The notes: generated by a model from the sequence alone, not told the origin. A DNA stretch of 39,656 bases from an uncultured OM182 clade bacterium (GCA_902567095.1 CACFLG010000012.1:1-39656), one strand, 5' to 3'. Shown: positions 6,964 to 16,889, counted from the first letter of the stretch. Program-made: numbers and translations.

Positions 6964-8334
6964 CTAGCCTTCTAACATCTTTTTGAGTTCTTTTTGTCTG
7001 CGCCTTTCCCCCGCTATATAACGGATGTAATTACGAGTTTGTTTTTTCTTCTTTTTATCTAATCTCGCGGCCTCTCTAAATGACTTTGTGGCTGAATCCC
7101 AGCGCTCTAACTGCATCTCGGAGATTCCTTTCCAAAACGCACAGTCGGCGGGCTTCTTCAACTTGCCTTTTCGCTGAGCTTCGCGGTATGCCTTAATTGC
7201 CTCTTGATGGCGATCCTCTTGCGCTAAGGTCTGTGCCAACCTGAAAGCAACCTCTCCGTCTTTCGCAAATCGAGAAGCACTCTTCCAAGCACCAATAGCC
7301 GAGTCCGTTTCTTGAGCCATAGTGTAAGCAGTAGCAAGCAACTTCAGGTTTTTCTCATTAGATTCTAGTATCTCCGTTTTCAATCCTTTTTCTAGAACCT
7401 GACTCGCCTCGAAAGGGTTGTCTGCTCCCATAAGCCTTTGAGATAGCATCACTATCTCGGTCTCTTTTTCTAAGAAGCCTTGCACGTAAGTAGCGTGATA
7501 GGCTGAGAGAGCCGAATCATCTCTCCCCTTTTCTCCGTACATTCCTGCCAACTGCAACCAATATCTTTTCTTGGGATAGCTTGTTATTAATTTCTCTAAC
7601 ACTCTTATAACGTTATCAATGTCTTCTAAAGTGTAGTAGTTAACCACTTGGAGTTCTAACCAACTCTCCTTCATTGTTCTCTCTTGCGCTACAGCAATCT
7701 CCTCAGTGAGAAGCCCCTGCCTCAAGGACTCTCTGTTGTCTTCTAATTGGTAATAAGCTATCGCTTTGAAGTGAGTAACATCAGCATCTGGAGAGAGGTT
7801 TACCTCTTGCCAGCGATTGATAAAGTCAATGGACCTTCTGTAGTTTCCCTCAGAAAGGTGCAACTGAAAAAGAGCTCTAAGAGCGTTCAACTCTAGCGCG
7901 AGAGTGATGGGTGATTGCTTTAGGATCTGCTCATAAGCATCCATCGTGCGAGGAGTGTCTTCAAGCGTGTAATAAGCAAACGCCAGTGTGTTCCAGATCT
8001 GCGCAGTCTCGTAACTATTCACCCCTTTTTGGGTAAGCGCTTTCTGGAGCATTCTCACCGCATCCGCAGGAGTACCTTTAGGAACTGGTGCCGGTTCCCC
8101 TTCCTCACGAGGCACAGACTCTGGGTCTATCATTATCTGCGCTTCGGACAAAAGCTTGTAAGTTTTTTCTCTAAGCGCAGGAACCCTTCGAGTCTTGCGC
8201 TTTTTTTCTTCAGCGTGAACAGCTTCGCTGAAACTTATTGGGCCTCCAACCGTGTCAAGAACAACTGGAGAGCTGAAGACGAGAGCGCATACTAATATTT
8301 TTCTTATTCTTTTCACGTTCTGTTTCCTAATCAT
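6964..8334 (-). CDS. TPR repeat periplasmic protein of the TonB cluster
   Basis: A 456-residue exported protein with a long basic N-terminus and signal peptide, predicted cleavage after VHA (about residue 41). The rest is a helical solenoid of tetratricopeptide-like repeats: repeated pairs such as AFAYYTLEDTPRTMDAYEQIL, and A-x-x-Y/F motifs through residue 440. It ends in a lysine/arginine-rich tail. It is the last gene of the DUF3450-ttpC-exbB-exbD-tonB cluster and overlaps tonB by eight bases. TPR proteins in this position are known from TonB2-type clusters of marine gammaproteobacteria; the precise function is not established, presumably scaffolding of TonB complexes. Confidence 0.85.
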   Translation of the reverse strand: MIRKQNVKRIRKILVCALVFSSPVVLDTVGGPISFSEAVHAEEKKRKTRRVPALREKTYKLLSEAQIMIDPESVPREEGEPAPVPKGTPADAVRMLQKALTQKGVNSYETAQIWNTLAFAYYTLEDTPRTMDAYEQILKQSPITLALELNALRALFQLHLSEGNYRRSIDFINRWQEVNLSPDADVTHFKAIAYYQLEDNRESLRQGLLTEEIAVAQERTMKESWLELQVVNYYTLEDIDNVIRVLEKLITSYPKKRYWLQLAGMYGEKGRDDSALSAYHATYVQGFLEKETEIVMLSQRLMGADNPFEASQVLEKGLKTEILESNEKNLKLLATAYTMAQETDSAIGAWKSASRFAKDGEVAFRLAQTLAQEDRHQEAIKAYREAQRKGKLKKPADCAFWKGISEMQLERWDSATKSFREAARLDKKKKKQTRNYIRYIAGERRRQKELKKMLEG

Positions 8335-8977
8335 CTACGAGTTCAAAGGTGATTTTATTTTGAACCCCGGCTGTCGCAACCGGATTCCCGTCTATCACTT
8401 TTGGCTTGTACTTGAATTTTGCTGCTGCTTTTTTTGCTGCAGAATCAAAAACACCGTTTGGCTTATCGAAACACTCACCCTCGTTCCTAGCGCTCTTGAT
8501 CCACCCACAGTTTGATACCACCATGGGGTCTATTACAGTACCAAGCTCTGTGACAGTAAATTCTACAATTACCCAACCGGTCATGCCTCTGCTAAGAGCC
8601 CTTCTCGGATATTGTGGCTGAACCTTTACGATTGGCAAATACTCCCCATCGCTTATGCCGAAACCTCCACCGCCAATATTTAAACCAACGTTCATATTCA
8701 TATTGGCCATAGAGAAGGCTTGTTTATCAACATTTACATCGAAATCTTTGGGAGGAGTTTCAGGTGGAGGTTCATCCGGGGGAGGTGGCTTTTTTGGTTT
8801 TCTCTGTTTTGTTTGCAAGTCTTGGTCCTGCTTAATTCTCACAAAATCGACTAGGTTGCCAATCTTGTCTTCACTCAGCGCGCTGTCTGCCCCCTGAATT
8901 AGTGCCTGCATAAGGTAAAACAACCCCAACGTCACAAAAAGACCTACTACCGCAGATAAGCTAAATCGTTTTGCCAT
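8327..8977 (-). CDS. tonB: Energy transducer TonB
   Basis: A 216-residue TonB-family protein that links proton motive force at ExbB/ExbD to outer-membrane TonB-dependent receptors. It has one N-terminal transmembrane anchor (about 8-29), a short proline-rich spacer (KPPPPDEPPPETPP, about 63-77), a glycine-rich patch (about 100-108) and a C-terminal TonB domain with YPRRALSRGMTGWVIVEFTV. The short spacer matches TonB2-type proteins rather than E. coli TonB. It lies 6 bases after exbD and overlaps the downstream TPR gene. Confidence 0.93.
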   Translation of the reverse strand: MAKRFSLSAVVGLFVTLGLFYLMQALIQGADSALSEDKIGNLVDFVRIKQDQDLQTKQRKPKKPPPPDEPPPETPPKDFDVNVDKQAFSMANMNMNVGLNIGGGGFGISDGEYLPIVKVQPQYPRRALSRGMTGWVIVEFTVTELGTVIDPMVVSNCGWIKSARNEGECFDKPNGVFDSAAKKAAAKFKYKPKVIDGNPVATAGVQNKITFELVDD

Positions 8978-8983
8978 TCTTCT

Positions 8984-9382
8984 TTACTTCTCCTCGCTCG
9001 CCACAGCTACCTGGTTAATACCTATGTTTCTTGCAGCCTCCATTATAGCTAACACCTTCTCAACCTTTGAGTCGCTATCAGCTTGAATCACTAGCCCACC
9101 TTTTGGATTTTCAGCATGAAGACGCTCCATCATCGGCCTCACGTTCCTTATATCCACACGCTTTTTATCAATCCAAATCCCGTTGTCGGGCGCCACACCA
9201 ACTAAAAGGGACACAGTCTTTTTAAGCTCTGCTGTTTTTGTGTCCGGCCGATTGACTTCTACGCCGGTCTCTTTGATAAATGTTGCTGTGACTATAAAAA
9301 AAATAAGCATAATGAAAACTACATCCAACATAGGTGTTAGATCTGCTACTTTTTCTTCTTCTTGCTGCATCGGTCTTCGCAT
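8984..9382 (-). CDS. exbD: Biopolymer transport protein ExbD/TolR
   Basis: A 132-residue single-pass inner-membrane protein of the ExbD/TolR family. The transmembrane segment (about 18-36) contains the essential proton-path aspartate in LTPMLDVVFI (D20), followed by a periplasmic domain (about 40-130). With ExbB and TtpC it forms the stator-like motor that energises TonB. Located between exbB and tonB on the same transcript. Confidence 0.95.
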   Translation of the reverse strand: MRRPMQQEEEKVADLTPMLDVVFIMLIFFIVTATFIKETGVEVNRPDTKTAELKKTVSLLVGVAPDNGIWIDKKRVDIRNVRPMMERLHAENPKGGLVIQADSDSKVEKVLAIMEAARNIGINQVAVASEEK

Positions 9383-9406
9383 GCGCTTTTCCTATCTAAT
9401 CAATTA

Positions 9407-9916
9407 TTATTCCATCGAAAGACTATCTTCCATTAGGCTCTCTTCAGTTGCTACCCGGGAACTTAGAAAAGTGTTGGCCAAAACCCCGGACAAAGTGGCG
9501 ACCATGCCTGACATCGTTGGGATTGTAGCCGCGGAGACACCGGCAGCCATAGATCTCGCGTTTCCCCCTGAATAGGTCATCGCTTCAAAAACCTGTACCA
9601 TTCCAGTAACAGTTCCCAGAAGCCCCAACAGAGGGAGCAAGGAGATAAGCGTCTTGATAAACGACATGTTTTGGGAAAGCCTTAGGCTTACCTCAGATAT
9701 AAGCCTTTGACGCATCATCTGAGCATTCCACGAAGTTATGTCTCCTCTTTTTTGCCAGTACGCGACCGCTTCCCTTACGTCCTCTTTATGCTCTGTGCGG
9801 ATAAACCACACCCTCTCAAAAATTAAAGCCCACATAAAGAACGTCGCTGCAGCGATCAAGTACAATACGTTTCCGCCTGCTTCTAGAAAGGTTCGAATCG
9901 CTATAAAAACTTCCAT
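9407..9916 (-). CDS. exbB: MotA/TolQ/ExbB proton channel family protein (ExbB2-type)
   Basis: A 169-residue short ExbB homologue with three membrane segments (about 16-36, 88-113, 128-150). The LPLLGLLGTVTGMVQVFEAM stretch is diagnostic of the MotA/TolQ/ExbB channel fold. It is the canonical channel subunit paired with ExbD. It lies two bases after the larger TtpC-like homologue, as in Vibrio and Shewanella TonB2 loci. Confidence 0.93.
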   Translation of the reverse strand: MEVFIAIRTFLEAGGNVLYLIAAATFFMWALIFERVWFIRTEHKEDVREAVAYWQKRGDITSWNAQMMRQRLISEVSLRLSQNMSFIKTLISLLPLLGLLGTVTGMVQVFEAMTYSGGNARSMAAGVSAATIPTMSGMVATLSGVLANTFLSSRVATEESLMEDSLSME

Positions 9917-9918
9917 CT

Positions 9919-11292
9919 TTAGCTGCTCGAACTTTCTGCGTGCTGAGCAACCATGCCTGCACTTTGCTCAGTAAGTACGTGAAGTATCCCTTTTGCCCTT
10001 GAATCCACAATGGAGTGCAGAAGCACCGTTGGTATCGCCACAGTTAAACCAAGAACGGTTGTGATAAGCGCTTGAGAAATACCTCCAGCCATTGTCTTTG
10101 GATCTCCTGTCCCGAACAAAGTGATCGCCTGGAAGGTTACAATCATTCCAATCACCGTTCCAAGCAAGCCCAGCAACGGAGCCACCATTGAGATTATTTT
10201 TATAAAAGCTATACGAGCGTTTATAAGAGGTTGCTCTTTTAGGATCGCCTCATCTAATTTTAGCTGGAGCGTTTCAGCGTCCACGCCTTTATTCTTCGAA
10301 TAGACCTGCAGGACTCTTCCTAAAGGGTTGCCGGCGTCCGCTGAGCCTAGATTTTGAGATTGTGTCTTTACCCTGCTGCCAACACGGCTAAGTGTCACTA
10401 ATCTTTCTGCCGCAAGCACCAGAGCAATTAGACCAAGAAAAATAATTACATAGCCTGGTGTACCGCCTTGCTGGACTCTCTCTGTAATTGAGGGCACCTG
10501 AACCTGCAGCGCCAGGAGTTGGCCCCTTGTGGGATCCAAGGCAAACTGAACGAAACCCGAATCTGAGTCCTGCAAGTCGTCCGCCGATGAAACAAATCTG
10601 CCAGCCGGCTGCCGCGGCAATTCAGCTACAATTTCATTTTCTATGTCGTAAGTTACATATTCACCGTCACTGACAAGATTAAATGACCCGACGCGGACCA
10701 CTTCTTGCTGGATCTCTTCCCCGTCGACCTTTACAACTGTGGTATCAAATCTTGTTACTTTAGAGCTTTCGGTCATTTCTCTTTGCAGCTCGAACCACAA
10801 CCTTTCGATTTCTTCAATCGTCGCGAGCTTAGTACTCTTGCCCATGGACTGCGCAAATTCTCCAAGCCACTCCCCTCTTCCAGGTAACTGTGAAGAAACT
10901 ATAGAGCCTTCGAAAACCCCTTGAGTGTCTCCAGAAACCTGCTGAAGCACTCCAAAGAGTTCTCTTAGTGAGCCAAGCCGCTTTGAAAGGATTTCCTCTT
11001 GGGCCGCAATTTTCTCTTCATTTCGCTCAAAGATCTTTTCTAATCTAGAGGCCTCCGCCTCCTCTTCCGCTTGCCATCGCTCAGCTTTTCGAACTTCGCC
11101 CGCTTGACGCGCTCGATCAGCCAAGAACTGCTTCTCTCTATTGCTGTTAACCTTAGAATTTACTACTTTACCTTCCTTGACGAGCTCAAGCAGCTCCACT
11201 AGGGATTTTGCTGGAATCTCTTCCTCTTCTGCTTGAACCAGAAAAGACAAGCAGGCCAAACTTATCAAAATTAATGTACGAAAAAATTTCAT
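9919..11292 (-). CDS. TtpC-like MotA/TolQ/ExbB family protein with periplasmic coiled-coil extension
   Basis: A 457-residue protein with a signal peptide (cleavage near VQA, residue 21), a long charged coiled-coil region (about 40-115), a periplasmic domain and a C-terminal ExbB-like membrane domain from about residue 275, including APLLGLLGTVIGMIVTFQAI. This is the architecture of TtpC, the extra ExbB-like subunit required by TonB2 systems in Vibrio. ATG at 11292 follows GGAG. It begins three bases after the stop of the DUF3450 gene, so it depends on the same transcript. Confidence 0.92.
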   Translation of the reverse strand: MKFFRTLILISLACLSFLVQAEEEEIPAKSLVELLELVKEGKVVNSKVNSNREKQFLADRARQAGEVRKAERWQAEEEAEASRLEKIFERNEEKIAAQEEILSKRLGSLRELFGVLQQVSGDTQGVFEGSIVSSQLPGRGEWLGEFAQSMGKSTKLATIEEIERLWFELQREMTESSKVTRFDTTVVKVDGEEIQQEVVRVGSFNLVSDGEYVTYDIENEIVAELPRQPAGRFVSSADDLQDSDSGFVQFALDPTRGQLLALQVQVPSITERVQQGGTPGYVIIFLGLIALVLAAERLVTLSRVGSRVKTQSQNLGSADAGNPLGRVLQVYSKNKGVDAETLQLKLDEAILKEQPLINARIAFIKIISMVAPLLGLLGTVIGMIVTFQAITLFGTGDPKTMAGGISQALITTVLGLTVAIPTVLLHSIVDSRAKGILHVLTEQSAGMVAQHAESSSS

Positions 11293-11295
11293 TTT

Positions 11296-12073
11296 TTATT
11301 CTCCTGGAGCTCTAACCGGAAGCAAAACTAGGTCCGCGGTTTGGGTTTTTCTCGCTATTCTTAAACCATCCCGCACCCCACGTCGGTAGCTATCATCGAG
11401 GGTCACCCATTCGCGCGAATTGTTATCCCAAACCCCGGTAACTTCGCCATCAGGGGTTTGAAAAACCAGAGCCACACGCCCCCACTTGAGCATATCTACC
11501 TGTCGTTTCACGCCATCGAGTTCAATTGTATCCGCATAAGCCTCGATCGTAGTCCCGTAAGTGTTTTCGACTTGATAAGCTTGAAGAACCTGACTGAATT
11601 TCTCCGCTACAGATACGTCTGCTCGATCGAGCGTGTCTTTTAGGAACGCTAGTCGCTCTTGCCTCTCGGACAAAAGAAATGGAATATCAAGAGATATAAA
11701 GGTATCCAGATTCTCAATCATTCGTTCGATTAGAGGCCCAATTGACCTTTGAATGACAGTGACATTGGTAATGGATTTTGCCAACTCGCCTAATTCATCC
11801 TCTTGGTTTTTTATCAAACGTCGTTGTTGAGCGTTGTATACCCTCAATCCATCTACCACTTTCATGACAGTTTTGTATTGCTGAAGGAGATCTCTTGTCT
11901 GCTCGGTAACGCCATCGATCTTTGCTTGAGACTTTGCCCCGTCCACTGTGGTCGATGATCGAACACCCAGAACGTCATCAAGAGACGCTGCGTTAAGTTG
12001 CCCCCCCCCCGATGAAAGACAATACGAACAATCCCAGTGTCACCCGAATAAGTGTCTTTTGGTGCTTTTTCAT
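11296..12073 (-). CDS. DUF3450 periplasmic coiled-coil protein, frameshifted in a G10 tract
   Basis: The first gene of the TonB cluster. ATG at 12073 has AGGGA six bases upstream and opens a typical signal peptide (MKKHQKTLIRVTLGLFVLSF). The frame then meets ten consecutive G (C on the plus strand, 12001-12010) and stops at TAA six bases past the tract. Removing one G joins it perfectly to the downstream frame: GGGQLNAASLDDV, signal cleavage near LNA, then the DUF3450 coiled coil (TRDLLQQYKTVMKVVDGL) and C-terminal domain, 258 residues in all. Either the assembly has one G too many, or the gene is off by slippage. The downstream frame alone could start at GTG 11946 but would lack an export signal. 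DUF3450 proteins regularly open TonB2-type operons; their role is unknown. Confidence 0.88.
12001..12010 (-). repeat. Homopolymeric G10 tract in the DUF3450 signal peptide
   Basis: Ten consecutive C on the plus strand (G in the coding sense) lie at the end of the signal-peptide coding region. Nine (or twelve) would keep the DUF3450 gene in frame. A mononucleotide tract of this length is a classic slipped-strand site and also a classic sequencing error. Confidence 0.95.
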
Positions 12074-12287
12074 GATATTCCCTGCTGGAGTTTATTGCTT
12101 TTCCTATTAATATTTTTATTCCGGAAGGCCGAGCGCAGAATATCTTATCGCCAAACGATTCCGTGGTCGACAGCTTGATAAAGCAAGGGTCAATTGTCAA
12201 GCGAACTGGGCGCTTATTCTCCCTGCTAAAGAGTCTTTTAAAATGTCAAGAGTCAAACTGCTTATTTACACTTCTTATTTTTTCTGT

Positions 12288-15191
12288 CTAGGCATTTACG
12301 TTAATCTTCAAAAATTCAGAACTTAGCCCTTTAGCACCATTTTCGCTAACCAGCGCTGCAAGGGCCGGTTCAGGGCTCAAATAAAGCTCTGCTACTCTAA
12401 GCAAATCCTCTCCAGTCACCTCTAGAAGTTTTTTTCTCTTTTCTTCCCGCTTTTCCGCCAAGTTCCCGAAAAGATGCTGATGATAGGCCTTTTTTATCTC
12501 TCCGGCCGGCGATCCGGGCGCATCTACAGATCCTAGCACCCCCATAATAGCCTCCTCTAGTGATTCCTCAGACACTCCTTCAGAAGCGAGCCAGGCCAGA
12601 GACTTTTGAAAATCATCGAAAGTCTCCATCAACCTCGGATCACGATAAGAGTAGAATCTAAATATACCATTTGCCGCATCATGCATTGCTCCCCCACCAT
12701 ATGCGCCGCCTTTTTCCCTAATCTCGGAGTGCAGGAAGCCGTTCCTCAGCACACTTCCTAGGACAGAGAGAGCTGGGGAATCTGGATGGTTCTCAGAGAC
12801 CGTTGAGTAAGCAGCCGCGCAAAAGTTAACCTTCGCGGATATAACGTAAGCAATATTACTGGGCGAATCGGTTAGAAGATTTTCAGAGAGTAAATTTGTA
12901 AAACTTGAATGCTTCGACCAAAGCCTAACCAGATCATTTTCGACATCCTTAACTTTCTCTTCGCCAGCAACGAGGAGGAGATGAGGTTTGGTTGAATTAA
13001 CTAAGGCATACAAATTGGACAATTCTTCTAATATCGCGTTTGCTTCGACATCCCTTTCTACTTTTTTGACTAATTGTTTGAGATTCAGCAGTCCTGAGAT
13101 TCCGGATCCAAGCTCATTTATTCTTGCTGATGGACGGAGCCTCGCAGAGGCTGCCATCATGGCAAGCTGATGACCATTGGACGTGATGGAATTCAGCTTT
13201 CCAATATACATTTGGTTAATCAGTTCCTTAAACCTATCTCTCTCGTCAAATCGGACCTCATTAACAGTCTCCTTTACTACCTTCATCATATCCGAGGAGT
13301 ATCTATCCAGAGTCTTAGAAGAAATCGTGAGATATCCCAAAGGTGAATCGCAATCCGCGGGCGTTCCTCTAAACGATGCGAAGGCTGAAATCCCTCCACA
13401 AACGCGATGCTGAAGACGCTGCGTCTCAATATATGACCTTCCACCTGACCCCAGCTCGGACAAAATATTGCTCAGGATAGGCAACATTCGTAGACTATCT
13501 GCCCCTAACGAAGGGACAGGATTAATCACTTGGTGATAACAAATTGAATTAGTGCTGGCAGCGGCTGCCGTCAAGAAGTACTCCCCATATTCCTTCTCTG
13601 ACACATGAGGGAAATTTTTTCGATCAGGAATATCTTTTCGCGTTACTTTTGGCAAGACGTCAAGATCTTCAACTAAAGATTGCCTTGCCTTTAACCGATC
13701 AGTTAAATCCACTATTTCTTTTTTTTGCTCTACCGAGAGCGCTTGCTTCAATTTTGCCAAACGTTTTTTTTCATCCTGAACTAAGCTTGCGCCCAGTTCT
13801 CTATTGGGTTGCATTACAACCCGGACTCGATGGGGATTATCCAGCAACAAATCTCGAATTAACTTTTTTATAAAATCTTGATCTTTAATTTCCTCTCTCA
13901 GATCCACCAGCGCACTTTCTATGTCGAGCAGCGCTATAGGGTCTCCCCGATGAATTGCCGCAGGCATACAAGAAAAAATTATTTGGAGACCGAAGGGCCA
14001 TCCATCTCCGCCGATCTCTCTCTGCGACAACTCCAATTGGTAAAGAGCTGACTCTAGGCTTTCGGAATCGATACCCTCAGAACAGATGTCTTTCAAAACA
14101 TTGAGAATAAGTCGTTCAACTTCATCAGCCGAATCAGGATTGCTGCCCTCAACACCACACACAAAATTCATTTCCATGTGATCCTCTTCAAGGCCACAGA
14201 GTGGCGAAGCTGAGTTTGATAAATCGCTTTGCTCAAGCGCTAACCTGAGAGGAGAAGCGCCGGTGTCCAGCAACACGCCGGACAAGAGGTGGCACCTTAG
14301 CAATGACTTTACGTCAGTATTTTTTCCTAAAAGCCAACCCAAGACTATGTGCGTTTTATCAGCAGTATTGTCGTCATCTAGGGGATACTCAAGGATCTTC
14401 TTTTGAGGCCTTTGGTATCTAGTTTCCTCAAAAACCTTTATTTCAGCTTCTGGAACCGACGTAATTTTGCTGAGTGCCAATTTGGAAAACTTTTCTTGCT
14501 GTTTCTCAGCTGCGATGTTGCCAAAAGTCATAAACACCGCGTTCGAGGGATGATAATGCGACCTGTGAAACCTTTTCAGTTGTTCGTAAGTAAGTTGCGG
14601 GATAATAGTAGGGTCACCGCCACTATTATAGTGATATGTAGATTCAGGGTAGAGAGCTTCCTGAACTCCTTGATAAAGTATAGAAACCGGCGAACTGGTA
14701 GCGCCTTTCATCTCGTTATAGACCACTCCTTTTTGAATCAGAGGCGAATCGGGGTCGTAAGGCTTTTCAAATTCCAGACGGTGGCCTTCCTGCGCAAAAT
14801 CGAGGGGGTCAAGGTTACAGAAGAAAACTGCGTCAAGATAAACCTCCAAAAGATTGAAGTAATCTTGCTCGTTCTGACTAGCGAAAGGATACGCTGTAAA
14901 GTCGCTCGATGTAAAAGCATTCATAAAAGTATTCAGAGATCTTCGAAGCATGGAAAAGAAAGGGTCTCTAACTGGGTATTTCTTGCTCCCACATAACGCA
15001 GTGTGTTCAAGTATATGAGCAACGCCTGTCGAGTCGTCTGGAATAGTTCTGAAGGCAACCATGAAAACATTCTCGGAGTAGTCGTTCGAGAAGTGAAAAT
15101 GTTTCGCCCCGCTGGTGTGTTGATATTCTTCCACCTCAGTACTTAAAGACGAAATTTTTTGCGATCGAATTTTTTCAAAACCAAAACTCAT
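12288..15191 (-). CDS. Insulinase-family (M16C) zinc metallopeptidase, PreP-like
   Basis: A 967-residue inverzincin. The inverted zinc motif HILEH (H59, E62, H63) stands in GVAHILEHTALCGS, followed by the presequence-peptidase signature YPVRDPFFSMLRRSLNTFMNAF and a QEGHR segment near 134-138. The full four-domain M16C length is present, including the C-terminal half with the conserved R/Y substrate-binding region (GGAYGGG near 845). No signal peptide, so probably cytoplasmic degradation of small peptides. It is the last gene of a tight minus-strand string with gor, DUF429 and the AGCS symporter (5-base gap). The 214 bases downstream, before the DUF3450 start, contain no convincing terminator; a TTGACA (12200-12195) is present but lacks a well-placed -10. 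Confidence 0.93.
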   Translation of the reverse strand: MSFGFEKIRSQKISSLSTEVEEYQHTSGAKHFHFSNDYSENVFMVAFRTIPDDSTGVAHILEHTALCGSKKYPVRDPFFSMLRRSLNTFMNAFTSSDFTAYPFASQNEQDYFNLLEVYLDAVFFCNLDPLDFAQEGHRLEFEKPYDPDSPLIQKGVVYNEMKGATSSPVSILYQGVQEALYPESTYHYNSGGDPTIIPQLTYEQLKRFHRSHYHPSNAVFMTFGNIAAEKQQEKFSKLALSKITSVPEAEIKVFEETRYQRPQKKILEYPLDDDNTADKTHIVLGWLLGKNTDVKSLLRCHLLSGVLLDTGASPLRLALEQSDLSNSASPLCGLEEDHMEMNFVCGVEGSNPDSADEVERLILNVLKDICSEGIDSESLESALYQLELSQREIGGDGWPFGLQIIFSCMPAAIHRGDPIALLDIESALVDLREEIKDQDFIKKLIRDLLLDNPHRVRVVMQPNRELGASLVQDEKKRLAKLKQALSVEQKKEIVDLTDRLKARQSLVEDLDVLPKVTRKDIPDRKNFPHVSEKEYGEYFLTAAAASTNSICYHQVINPVPSLGADSLRMLPILSNILSELGSGGRSYIETQRLQHRVCGGISAFASFRGTPADCDSPLGYLTISSKTLDRYSSDMMKVVKETVNEVRFDERDRFKELINQMYIGKLNSITSNGHQLAMMAASARLRPSARINELGSGISGLLNLKQLVKKVERDVEANAILEELSNLYALVNSTKPHLLLVAGEEKVKDVENDLVRLWSKHSSFTNLLSENLLTDSPSNIAYVISAKVNFCAAAYSTVSENHPDSPALSVLGSVLRNGFLHSEIREKGGAYGGGAMHDAANGIFRFYSYRDPRLMETFDDFQKSLAWLASEGVSEESLEEAIMGVLGSVDAPGSPAGEIKKAYHQHLFGNLAEKREEKRKKLLEVTGEDLLRVAELYLSPEPALAALVSENGAKGLSSEFLKINVNA

Positions 15192-15196
15192 AGACT

Positions 15197-16876
15197 CTAA
15201 TCCCTTATTTTCCCAGAAAGCAATCGCTCTCTATAATCTGAACTATCTATACGGATCTCTTTTCTCAGAAGAAAAATAGAGACTAAATTTGGTATTGCCA
15301 TGAGCGCTAAAGTGATCGCGGAGATCAACCAAACAAGCGAAGTATCAGCAATAGCAGCCGCAAAAAACCCTACAACATAAGCAAATCTATATGGCGTAAC
15401 GTACTTCACCCCGAACAGATACGTTATCGCTCTATCCCCATAATATGACCAGGCGACTGCTGTTGTGAAGGCAAACAGGACTAATGTGATAGACACAATG
15501 TACCTCCCGTACTCACCCATTAAGCCAGTAGCAAAGGCCTCCCCGGTAAGCGCCACCGAGTGCAGAAGCGACTCTCCCGAGAGAGAAATTTTCGGACCCA
15601 CTTCTCCATCTCGAACAAGCAGCGTCCCCGAATAGGGCATGCCGTTTTGATAGAATTTAACATTTTCCGCAATGGATCGATTATGAATTATCGTAAAATC
15701 TCGCTGTAAAGCTTGTCCATCTTTTACTACTAGCTCTCCATCAAATTCTTCAATGTCATTTTTTCCAAAATTGAGAAACTGATATAACCTTTCTCGATCC
15801 TCTTGACTCTCTTCTTTGAAGACGCCGCTAATAATTTTTGTGTCGAATCTTTGGAAGTCATTCTCAAATTTCTTTGTCCAAACTCCAGAAGACAAGATAA
15901 CCAGCCCGGTAAGAGTGCAAATTATTATCGTGTCTAAAAAGGGCTCGAGTATAGAAACCGCACCCTCAGAAACAGGTTCTTTAGTTCTTGCAGCGGCGTG
16001 AGCAATCGGCGCGCTCCCCTGCCCGGCCTCATTTGAAAACAAGCCACGATTTACCCCGCGATTGAAAGCAAACGCGAAGCTCGCACCCAAGAAACCGCCA
16101 GCCGCTGCCGAGCCTGTAAAGGCATCATTAATTATGGATAAAAAGGACATCCCTATCTGATCAAAATTAGCTACGATCACAAGCAATGCGCCTACCACAT
16201 AGATCACCGCCATCAAGGGAACTATTTTTTCTGCAACAACCACTATACGTTTAATCCCTCCTAGTATCACCGCACCCAAAAAACCGGCTAGCACAAATCC
16301 GCTGGCCCAATTGGGGATACCGAAAGAAGCCGACAACCCGTTAGCAATACTATTACTCTGAGGCAGATTTCCAGAACCAAACGAACTTACAACAGTTGCT
16401 AAAGCAAAAAAAATTGCCAACCATTTCATGTTGAGCCGTCTTTCCATAACGTACATTGGTCCGCCCGAGATAAAACCAGCTTTGTCGGTAACTCTGTATT
16501 TGTGGGAAAGAGTTACCTCGACAAACTTCGTCGTCATACCAAAAAATGCCGTCATCCACATCCAAAATAAGGCAGCCGGCCCACCTAGATATATAGCTAA
16601 CGCGACACCCCCTATATTGCCCGTTCCTACCGTGCCTGAAATGGCTGTCGAGAGCGCTTGGAAGTGAGTCGCGTCTCCTTTGGCTTCTTTCTGATCGAAT
16701 TTACCGCGAAGAATAGCCACCGCATGGCTGAAGAATCGGAGTTGTGGGAACCCTAGGTATATTGTAAAAAAAATACCGGTTCCCAAAAGCAAAAACGGAA
16801 ACCAAGCAGCCGAACCCAAGAAAGAGTCCAGTGTTGTAAGAAAACTCGTTAGCGACGAGATAAAATCAGTGCTCAA
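15197..16876 (-). CDS. Alanine/glycine:cation symporter (AGCS) with enlarged periplasmic loop
   Basis: A 559-residue sodium:amino-acid symporter of the AGCS family, longer than the usual 440-500. The conserved blocks are [17 protein letters not shown] (about 79-95), [11 protein letters not shown] (136-146), and [26 protein letters not shown] (271-296). The extra length is a hydrophilic insertion at about 334-438 between two membrane segments, carrying the motif [19 protein letters not shown]. It imports alanine or glycine with Na+, consistent with a marine habitat. It is in one string with DUF429 (13-base gap) and the M16C peptidase (5-base gap); a peptidase plus an amino-acid importer is a plausible nutritional pairing. 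Confidence 0.93.
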   Translation of the reverse strand: MSTDFISSLTSFLTTLDSFLGSAAWFPFLLLGTGIFFTIYLGFPQLRFFSHAVAILRGKFDQKEAKGDATHFQALSTAISGTVGTGNIGGVALAIYLGGPAALFWMWMTAFFGMTTKFVEVTLSHKYRVTDKAGFISGGPMYVMERRLNMKWLAIFFALATVVSSFGSGNLPQSNSIANGLSASFGIPNWASGFVLAGFLGAVILGGIKRIVVVAEKIVPLMAVIYVVGALLVIVANFDQIGMSFLSIINDAFTGSAAAGGFLGASFAFAFNRGVNRGLFSNEAGQGSAPIAHAAARTKEPVSEGAVSILEPFLDTIIICTLTGLVILSSGVWTKKFENDFQRFDTKIISGVFKEESQEDRERLYQFLNFGKNDIEEFDGELVVKDGQALQRDFTIIHNRSIAENVKFYQNGMPYSGTLLVRDGEVGPKISLSGESLLHSVALTGEAFATGLMGEYGRYIVSITLVLFAFTTAVAWSYYGDRAITYLFGVKYVTPYRFAYVVGFFAAAIADTSLVWLISAITLALMAIPNLVSIFLLRKEIRIDSSDYRERLLSGKIRD

Positions 16877-16889
16877 TCAAACCATCCTG

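Noticed and set aside
9870-9905. GGTTCGAATC, similar to a tRNA T-loop
   Set aside because: It lies inside the well-conserved exbB gene and no acceptor, D or anticodon arms can be formed around it.
12172-12260. TTGACA elements upstream of the DUF3450 gene as a promoter
   Set aside because: No acceptable -10 hexamer lies 16-18 bases downstream of either copy, so a promoter call would be guesswork.
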